Assembly (NCBI GenBank): GCA_014529385.2
Contig: CM043957.1
Span: 66,544,003 to 66,608,002 of the forward strand
Length of the DNA stretch: 64,000 nucleotides
Source: Adiantum capillus-veneris
Lineage: Eukaryota > Streptophyta > Polypodiopsida > Polypodiales > Pteridaceae
Direction: 5' to 3'
The translations under genes were made by a program, and so were the position numbers. Of this stretch, positions 56,488 to 64,000 are shown in pieces (position 1 is the stretch's first letter; the number at the start of each line of letters is the position of its first letter). The notes below the pieces were generated by a model. It did no database searches, had not been told where the DNA came from, and saw only the letters and a program-made list of their open reading frames with translations.

Positions 56488-58574
56488 TGATAGCCATTTT
56501 TCGGCTTTCCATAATTTCCATAGTAAGCTACCTCACCTTATCAAATCACTCAAACATTTTGGTTATCCCTACCATTTCACTGTACATAGGCGTGTGTGAG
56601 TTAGGGGACTTTTCCCATATCTTCTTAAAAACCCTCAATTAGCTAGTCACTGGGCTAGTTGAGCCAAAAAATAAAAAATATAAAAAATATAAATATATTA
56701 TGGCCCATTTGTGTGTAAATATTTCATTGTATATATGGCCTAAATATAAGGATTTTTCATAATTATTTTGGTATTTATTTAAATATTTATACTTAGGTGT
56801 GTGTTATTTATGCTATGTACATTGACTCACCATTACCATATTTTTTTCTTACCATTTTGCATACTCTTTATTCCATATAAAAATAATTTCATGCAAGCTT
56901 CTTTTATTTTTGGTGTAACTCCATCCCAATAAAAATCCAAAAAAACTAGTTTATTTGATGTGTATATTTTTTCACTATTGTCATTTTTTCCTTCTTACGT
57001 CTATTATCTATTACTCTCATAAATTAGACCACAAAAAATATTCATCTTTTTATGGTAGACTTATAATGAGAGAGATTTATTTTGACCCCTTTATATTTTT
57101 TCCACCTACATTATTTATATTTGACATGTATATATTTTTTTAGACCCCTCAATATTTAATTTTCTTAGTTGTACTATTCACTTATATCATAATCTCAACA
57201 ATATCTTCAATTATAGACCTACCAAATAAGGTCAAGGGTATGTGGCATACATGCATGCACCATGGGGAGCTCACTCTTGGAGGTATTCAAAAGAATCATC
57301 CAAAGAAGGACCTCACAAGGACCTTGTGCAGTGGAAAAAATAGTCGGTTTTGTTGAATTTTTAAAGATCACATGCTCCTCGAATTTGAAAAGGTGATACA
57401 AACAAAAGTTGTAGCTAGTGAGCTGAAATTTCACCTCAAATTTATTCATATTTTTTTGAGCTACGAGATATGATCTATGATTTTATTGGTGGACCCTAGT
57501 TTGCCCATGCTATGCACCACACTCCCTCTTCCACTTTATCATTTTCCTCTTTCACACACACTCCTCCCTCTCCTTCCCACTCCTAAACCTGCAACTCCCA
57601 TGTCCTAATTCACCCTCTTCACCATTGCCACTTATCTCGCACCTCCATAGCCTTCATCCTCCATTTCTACACCCTATGTGTCCCCCTTTCTCTCTACATA
57701 TATGTCCATATTACCATACCCTCTTCAGCTTTGTAAAGAACTTCAAAAAATCAGGAAAAATCCAAGTTTGACCTCTGCAAATGAAGGATTTTATCATGAA
57801 TATTCCAAGGTTTGAAGATAACATAGCTTCATCGACATGTGCAACTTCGCCATGCTGACCGCTTCTTCTTCCGGTGTTGTAAAGAGGTGAATGTCAACTT
57901 CTCCAAAGCTTCAACCTCTCTTTACAAGCTCATCCCTTCTCTAAATTTTCTCATCATATATCTCACCATTTGGTGAATGATTTTGTAAATATTTTGTAGT
58001 GATAATTACTAACTACTAACCACTAACCTTATTGTAAAATGCACCCTCTACTAGAGTAGGCACTCCTAAATTATTCACTTAATCCTCTCTCCTTTCATCC
58101 TCAATAATTCTCTTACCTTGAGCCCACATCCATGTGACTCAAAGGATAAGAGAGGCCCACCCTCATTTTTAAAAAAATAAGAATTTGCATAATCTTTGAT
58201 TTCTTCAAATAAACTTGATTAGGCCTAATCCTAATCGGGGCTTCTAAAACCTATAAATACAGCCCTTGTCTCCCTTGTAAATCATCACATGATCACACTA
58301 CACCACACCATTCTCAACACATAACACACCACTCTTCAAGCCTAGTTGTGTAGAGTGCGTGCATCGTGAGTGCTCTATTCCATCATTACACATAGGTGCA
58401 TAGAGAAGCTTGAAGTTAGTTATGCCATCTAGAGGAGTGGAGCGTATGCCATACTCTTCACCACACTTGTAGCCTACTCTTGTGCATAAATAAGATTTAT
58501 AGTTTTGGGTGCAATTGTATGCTGCAACGACGACTCTTCTCTCCAAATTGACTTGATAAGTTGGCTCAGCAGGT
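56488..58574 (+). repeat. 3' LTR of the Tat-like element, truncated
   Basis: It matches the 5' LTR from TGATAGCC to GGCTCAGCAGGT at about 58,574 and then stops abruptly. About 0.5 kb present at the end of the 5' LTR (50,395-50,911) is missing. Confidence 0.5.
58252..58259 (+). promoter_or_regulatory. LTR TATA box (3' copy)
   Basis: TATAAATA within CCTATAAATACAGCCC, equivalent to 50070-50077. Confidence 0.5.
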
Positions 58575-58599
58575 AGGTTGGGGTATTTATCATGGATTC

Positions 58600-59345
58600 T
58601 TCAAGGCGTGTTCTACCTGTGATAATTATATCAAAGGATTTTGGATTAATTTACTATTTTTCTCCTTTTCAATTTGTCCTAAAAACATAGTAATTCTGCT
58701 AAAGTAATTAGGTAAATTATCTATATGAGCTTGACATAATTATCACACGTTTTCTATCATATAATTAATCTTTGATATATAAGTCAAAGAAATTTGAAGC
58801 AATGTACTAATTTCTCACTTTTAATTTGTCCTAAAACTAGAGTATTTATAATAGAGTAATTAGGTAAATTAATTATCTAAGCTTGAAATAATTATTATGG
58901 ATTTTCTAACATATAATTACCTCTGATAAATAACTCAAATCAATTTGAAGCAATTTACTAATTTTCCCCTCTTAATTTGTCCTAAAAACAAACTATTTCT
59001 GCTAAAGTAAGTAGATAAATTAGTTATCTGAGCTTGACATAAATATCACAGGTTTCTAACATATATTTGACCTCTGATAAATAACTCAAATCAATTTGAA
59101 TCAATTTACTAATTTTCCCTGTTTAATTTGTCCTAAAAACAGAGTGTTTTTGCTAAAGTAATTAGGTAAATTAATTATCTGAGCTTGAAATAATTATCAT
59201 GGGTTCCTGAACATATAATTAACCTTTAATAAATAACTCAAAACATTCTGAATCAGTTTGAATGTTTTTCCCTTTAAGTTTCTCTAAAACACAGTGTAAT
59301 TCTGCCTAATTAATTATGAAAATTACTCAAAAAATTATAGGATAA
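58600..59345. repeat. 151-bp tandem repeat, about five units
   Basis: TTTGTCCTAAAA(A/C) anchors lie at 58673, 58825, 58976, 59127 and, degenerate, 59279, giving spacings of 152, 151, 151 and 152 bp. Each unit also has TAATTAGGTAAATTA, GAGCTTGA(C/A)ATAATTAT and GATAAATAACTCAAATCA-like blocks. It is A/T-rich and probably lies inside the 3' LTR of the following minus-strand element. Confidence 0.5.
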
Positions 59346-59734
59346 TTTTTCTCGATTAATGATTGTCTAATGCAGCTCTAATAATTATCTCAACTTAATT
59401 AATATATTTCCCATTAATTTATGGTTAATTTGGATAATTTCAGCTCTAATATGATAGGATAATTAATTAGCTTAATATTCCCAAGCTTAATTACAACAAT
59501 CAGTAGAGAATATTTAATTAAAATAGGATTTATGAGTATATATAGTCCTAATCTTTAATTTATTAAGAAAATAGATTAATCTAACTTTGCTAATTAAGAA
59601 GGATTATGCTAATTACCGTTTAAGTTAATCAACTAGAGCTTAATCTCTAGTGATTTTTGTGTAGCGGTCTCTCTAGATGAGAGAGAGAGTGTGTCAAGGC
59701 TCTGAGTCTGTCCGAAATTGTGAAGCAAGGGTCA

Positions 59735-59742
59735 TATTTATA
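59735..59742 (-). promoter_or_regulatory. LTR TATA box, minus strand
   Basis: The minus strand reads AACCTATAAATATGACCC, matching the TATA context of the Tat-like LTRs (CCTATAAATA). Confidence 0.5.
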
Positions 59743-60229
59743 GGTTTCTGGGCACTCACAGGCTGGAAAGTGGCAGTAACTTGCATCCCAAGCAGCCCTA
59801 TAGGTCAAAAAATGCCCTCTGCTGCTAAATCTAGTCTTAGAGAGTTCATCATTACCCCACACAGCCCCCCTCAGCTTCCAGAATCTATTTTTACTATTTT
59901 CACTTATTTTTAATGATGAAAATTGGAAATATTAGTAATTTCTAGAGCCTTAGGATAAGAAGTCTTTGTTAATAATAATTACTGAAACCATCCAATTTTT
60001 CTTAACTACTTGAATTCCTAGTGTAACCTTTTAGGGCCCGTAACTTTTTCAGATTTTATCGAAATTCTATTGTGAAAATTTCAAGCGCAGGGTTTCCTGT
60101 GCTTAAGATTCCAAAAATACCAATATTTGCCATGGTCGGACAATTCTACATTGATTTTTCAATAATCATATTAGTTGAATTAAGCTTTATACAATCTTTA
60201 AGGTTTTAGAAACTGGAAACCTTACAATC

Positions 60230-61168
60230 ACCCCAACTTAAGAATTTGAGATGCCCTCATCTCAACCGAAATTGGGAAAATCTTTGAGAAGAGAAATTCA
60301 GCCTCCCAAGTGGCATCTTCGAAGGGATAACCTTTCCACTTTACCAAATGTTACTGATTACTCTAACAGTTCTTTCTAGTTTTTGGTCGGAGTTACTTGC
60401 TAGCCAATTTTCCCTCAAGAAACTCTTAGTGTTGAGCCCATCTTAAAAACCTTTAGAAACCATTCGTATCATCTCAAAAATATGGTTAAATCAATTCCAT
60501 AAAAGTTCCATATATCCACCTTGTCAACATGAACGCGCTCGGTCTAGCTGATCATTCAGAGCAATCAGCATTCAACAAATATCATGTATTTCAGCTTTGC
60601 CAATCCAAACGCGCTCGATGTGTTCTTGCCATTCTGAGCAATCTGCGTTCGGCACAAGCTTCCACCATTGCACCAGAGATACCCCCTCTGTGCTCTAACC
60701 TGGTTGACCAACAATATGTAGAAGGGTTTTAAGAAGTATCATACCAAGAGTTATTTTTGGCTTCCTATTAGTCTCGTACCTTAATACTTTCATATCTAGG
60801 TCATTTTCTAAGGAAGGTTATCGTGTGCACAAGAATGTGAGTTGGTTTCTTGATAACTATCTCATTTCTAAGATTCAAAATTTTCCTTCCTAACGAGAAC
60901 CTCTTTATCATTTGCTAGATCTACCTTTGATTTCTTGATTGAATACTAACTTAACTTTAGATTCATTAAGTACTTTTGGAGAAGAAAATCATGTATACCA
61001 TTACAATATATAAGTAACTCAAGTTTCTACATTATTGATTTATAGTGGTTTACAAAGCTCTAAGATTGCTAACTATGGCCAAGCGAGTGGCTCTTTTATC
61101 TTTCTTATTCATAAGGTTGGTTCTCCTATGATTTCATAAGATCTGGCTCCTCTTGCTCTTCCTCTACC
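60230..61168. other. Spacer where pol would be expected
   Basis: No protease, RT or integrase motif was found between the gag ORF and the putative polypurine tract. An imperfect repeat with ACGCGCTCGRT and TCATTC(A)GAGCAATC occurs near 60,533 and 60,609. No other feature was seen. Confidence 0.5.
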
Positions 61169-61930
61169 TCATCCTCCATTTCTACCTCCTCTTACATTAT
61201 CTCCATGATTTTGAGGAATGGCTCTAGCAGTAGTTCGAGTGTTTTGCTCTTCAGGACAGTTATTTCTATAGTGCCCCATTTGATTGCATCCATAGCACCT
61301 AATGTTTGGGAAGGTCTGCTCCAGGTTTACTACTGTAGATAGTCCACGTTGTTGGTATCCTTGGTTGAAAGTTCCCGTGGCTCTTTCCATAAAGTTATTA
61401 AATCCATTATAGTTCCTTATGGAGTTAGTTCCTTCGGCTGCAAGAGGCTTAGCCCTGAGAAGGGCATCCTATATTGATGTAGGCCTCATGGCTTCAAGAC
61501 GTGTACTCAAGGGTGTGTTGAGGCCTTGACAGAAACGGGCAATTTGTTGCTCCATGGTCATCTGGGAGCATAGCGTCGTAAAGACACAAAATTGGTGTAG
61601 TACTCCTCTAATGAAAGTCGTAGATTGCGTAGACCAAAGAACTCGTTCATCTTGATAGCCTGATGTGCAGGAGGCAGATAACGTTCTTCGATTGCCTGCT
61701 TCATTTTCTCCCAAGATGGATTACTCGTGCGATTATCTCTGCAGTGTTGCCTCCACCAAATTTTGGCATCTCCACTAAGACGGAACATACCCAACATTGT
61801 TTGGTTTTCTAGAGCAATTCCTGCAGCTTTGAAATAGTCTAGCATCTAGCCACGCTTCGGCATCTCGCTCTAAATTGGGTCCCTCTCCTTTGAAAGTAGG
61901 GAGTTGAACTTGCTTTAGTAGTAATTTTTT
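61169..61930 (-). pseudogene. Ty3/gypsy gag with intact CCHC knuckle, frameshifted
   Basis: Reading right to left, LPTFKGEGPNLERDAEAWLDA (before 61,845) continues as YFKAAGIALENQTMLGMFRLSGDAKIWWRQHC…WEKMKQAIEERYLPP…KMNEFFGLRNLRLSLEEYYTNFVSLRRYAP, a standard gag core. A frameshift near 61,560 leads to MTMEQQIARFCQGLNTPLSTRLEAM. The last part (61390-61169) holds CYGCNQMGHYRNNC, a complete CCHC zinc knuckle, then an Arg/Gly-rich tail. It ends without passing into protease. At least two disruptions make it a pseudogene, although a gag-only role for the family cannot be ruled out. Confidence 0.5.
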
Positions 61931-62598
61931 CTCTTGACTAACAGTGTAAAGTCTATTTACGCGAGTATTTCCCTGAGATTGAATTAGTGGAATTTAGTAC
62001 CAGATGAATTCTCTCTTACTTATTCTTTTAACCTATCTCATACTCAAAACTTTTGCACACAGGATGAAGCCCGGGGAGGTCACCTAATAAAAATATAACC
62101 TATCACGTGAGTTCAACAGAATGGTATTGAAAGTTCTTGAAACTTACAGATATATATATACAAAAGGACATTATTTTTTTAGATTTAAAAAAACTTATAG
62201 ATTTTAAAAGAAAAAGGTACATTATATTCCTAACAAAATTAACAGATAAGGGGTTTTACAAACACACGTGATATGGTAGTTTTACACATAATGAACCCCC
62301 CGAGCCTGACCAGCTGATCCTCCAAGTGGAAGGAGAAATTCTCTTATCTAGCCACTTCATCACGCTTTTTCGCATTGAATAGTGTTGGGATAGGCAAGCT
62401 CTCATAAACCTTACGTTGAAATCCATGGATTTGTAATAGGCTTGACGGAAATCTTCCTGCAAAGAAAGGGGATAATTCTCTTTCTTTCTTTCTCTCCCTC
62501 TTTTTAATCAAATATCTCTTTACTCGAATTCATCAAGATCACTTATTTCAACCTAGCACCTTAACTTTTTCCTAGGTCCAAAACTTTAATTAACACAC

Positions 62599-62610
62599 GC
62601 TCTGATACCA
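62599..62610 (-). other. Primer-binding site for initiator tRNA-Met
   Basis: The minus strand reads TGGTATCAGAGC, the exact complement of the plant initiator tRNA-Met 3' end. It lies two bases after a CTTACA LTR end at 62613. Confidence 0.5.
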
Positions 62611-62612
62611 CT

Positions 62613-64000
62613 TGTAAGGTCCCAACATGCCAATACCAAGATCGGGATGGGATCCTTGACAAGTCTCTAGGTCCGATAAAAATCAGAGTCTCTAAACAAA
62701 AAAAAATTCCAAGGAATAGACCTTTACCATTGACAATGACTTGGGTCTATAGCCTTAGAAGAAGACCTAGTCTTGTCTCACAACGGAAATGGGGCAACGT
62801 AATAAAAGTCCAAAAAACTATTTTGGCCCTATATCTTCCACAAATTGGGCTAAGGTATCCTCAACCAACGTTTTTTTCCCCCTAACAGATGTGAGGGCAC
62901 AGCCGCTGCTGGTGGACTCCTCTTCCAAGTGAAGAAGTTTTCTAAACGTTTTAGTGCATAGGGATGGATAGTTACTTGACTAATCAAGTCCACCCGTCTA
63001 TGATTGACAACCTTAGTCAATCCCCACTTACCACCCCGCACTCACACATGATTCTTTTGTTTTGTAATTACTATCACATAGTTTAGCATTTAAAATAATG
63101 GTTTCTTTTAACGTTCCGTCAGAGTAATTCCTTCAATCAAGTATCAAAGACAGCATTGAAAAGCATTCTTTTAGCAAATAGACATCTTTAAACTTAAGAC
63201 AGGGTACTGTCAATCAAAACATTGTCCATAATAACCATGACCAGTACTCCTCTTATCTCAAGACCACCTAAGGGTGAAAAAAATGGCACCCACTCCTTAT
63301 GCATAATCCGGAGTGGATAAACCCCCACCCAAGGTTCCGGGTACCCATACACCAAACCAGTTGCCCATACAACCAGGCAACTCCCCTAGGATAAAAAAAC
63401 GGTATACTAACTTCTGTAGAAACATCAAGACATGACACAGAGTAGAAACTCAACGTTCATGGAGGTAACCGACTTATCCGTGGCTGGAAAGCCAATCATT
63501 ATCATCAAAATATACCAAGGAGTCGGAGGTGTCTTGAGACAAGCTGTCTTAAAGATGATCAATCATATCTTTCCTAATTCAACCAATTTTAACCCAAACA
63601 ATTTTTTCCTACATTATAAACAATGCACGCTGGAAGTTACCCTCCATTTTTGGTCAATTATTTCTTTTCTTATTTGTACTCACTCCTTACGTATGCAATG
63701 CTAACTTAAAACTGAACTTTAAAAGATTTAATTGAACAAAATAGAAATCCACCTGGGACTGCTCGGCCATCTCTTGCTGCGCTGGAGACTGCAAACTTTC
63801 CTCCGTCGGCCTATGGCTAGGCCCAACCTCATGGTCATTAGTGTCTTTATTTTTTTGTTGCTAATATCCTCTTCCTTGGTAAGAGGATTTCCTTTGATTC
63901 TCTTTGGAGCCATTTCGGCAACCTTATAAAAAGACTTAATCAATTAGAGGTTTAATTGAACAATTTCTTTTCTTCCTTTTTACCCAAAAATAAAGATTTT
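62613..64000 (-). repeat. Probable 5' LTR (3' portion) of the gag-only element
   Basis: On the plus strand it opens TGTAAGGTCCCAACATGCC at 62613 and runs rightwards, probably beyond the window. A small minus-strand frame (ATG at 63911-63913, MAPKRIKGNPLTKEED, to 63728) is basic at its start but has no known motif and is not called as a gene. The rest shows nothing recognisable. Confidence 0.5.

Larger units (their letters stand above)
48305..58574 (+). mobile_element. Tat-like Ty3/gypsy LTR retrotransposon, nearly full length
   Basis: Long LTRs (48305-50911 and 56488-58574) flank, in order, gag, protease, RT, RNase H, a second RNase H and integrase. The second RNase H (FFDGA…NEAKYDTLL…) between RT-RNase H and integrase marks the Tat lineage of plant gypsy elements. 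A candidate primer site TTGGCGCCCCCAC lies at 50914-50926 and a polypurine tract CTGGGGGAGGG just before 56488. Every ORF carries stops or frameshifts and the RT has an internal deletion. The two LTRs differ by only a few percent where compared by eye, so insertion was not very ancient. Confidence 0.5.
58575..60229 (-). repeat. Probable 3' LTR of the minus-strand gag element (5' portion)
   Basis: On the minus strand GAATTCTTAAGTTGGGGTGAT-like purine-rich sequence is followed by TGTAAGGTTTCC at about 60,229, a typical polypurine tract/LTR junction. The LTR body runs left to the junction at 58,574. Its end is not seen. The link with the 5' LTR at 62,613 rests on position and the shared TGTAAGG/CTTACA ends only. 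Confidence 0.5.
60229..62612 (-). mobile_element. Interior of a gag-only LTR retrotransposon, minus strand
   Basis: It is bounded on the right by an exact initiator tRNA-Met primer site and LTR end, and on the left by a putative polypurine tract and LTR start. The roughly 2.4-kb interior contains only gag. This layout matches non-autonomous gag-only (TR-GAG-like) elements, or a pol deletion. Confidence 0.5.

Noticed and set aside
62599-62610. tRNA gene
   Set aside because: Only the 12-nt 3' end of initiator tRNA-Met is matched; no cloverleaf surrounds it. It is a retroelement primer site.

Overview
The window looks like a gene-poor, repeat-rich nuclear segment of a large land-plant genome. 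A non-seed plant such as a homosporous fern fits best. The grounds are GT-AG introns, plant-type LTR retrotransposons (Ty1/copia, and Ty3/gypsy including a Tat-like element with a second RNase H), an initiator-tRNA-Met primer site, and a DUF7869-type transposase-like gene of a kind I associate with ferns, lycophytes and bryophytes. The lineage is an inference; no rRNA, tRNA or conserved single-copy host gene was found to anchor it.

Region 1 (1-18.6 kb) is the best preserved and most interesting part. Two intact genes point away from each other. On the minus strand (138-2237) lies a two-exon gene, predicted 671 aa, with a ParB/sulfiredoxin-like motif (DGQHS). On the plus strand (15332-18559) lies an uninterrupted 1075-aa DUF7869-type protein with an apparent RNase H-fold D/D/D-E catalytic arrangement. 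About 13 kb separates their start codons, most of it arrays of one short motif, GGTCCACCACTTGTCC and close variants, always in the same orientation. I estimate it occurs about a hundred times. The left array (2.3-10.7 kb) has about 19 units of roughly 425/442 bp. The right array (13.5-15.2 kb) has a different unit of about 370 bp in which the core is often CACGTG. Both genes have a good 3' splice site immediately before their ATG, so at least part of the arrays may lie in 5'UTR introns. I propose a two-gene mobile or selfish unit in which one of the proteins may bind the repeats. Its ends are not both in view.

Region 2 (18.6-48.3 kb) is a graveyard of old insertions: a copia element with most of pol deleted (19.6-21.3 kb), two minus-strand gypsy pol remnants (21.9-24.0 and 25.3-26.6 kb), a TTAA-flanked piggyBac-like non-autonomous element (33,818-35,162), a copia RNase H remnant (37.3-37.8 kb), a decayed unrecognised gene with a surviving intron (38.6-41.4 kb), a near-perfect fold-back element (42.8-43.1 kb) and a small deleted LTR element with a gag fragment (43.5-45.3 kb).

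Region 3 (48.3-58.6 kb) is one nearly full-length Tat-like Ty3/gypsy retrotransposon with long LTRs. It has gag, protease, an RT missing its fingers and first catalytic Asp, a worn RNase H, an added archaeal-type RNase H and integrase, all carrying stops and frameshifts. Its 3' LTR is cut short at about 58,574.

Region 4 (58.6-64 kb) holds a 151-bp tandem repeat and a minus-strand LTR element that keeps gag but no pol, with an exact initiator tRNA-Met primer-binding site at 62,599-62,610.
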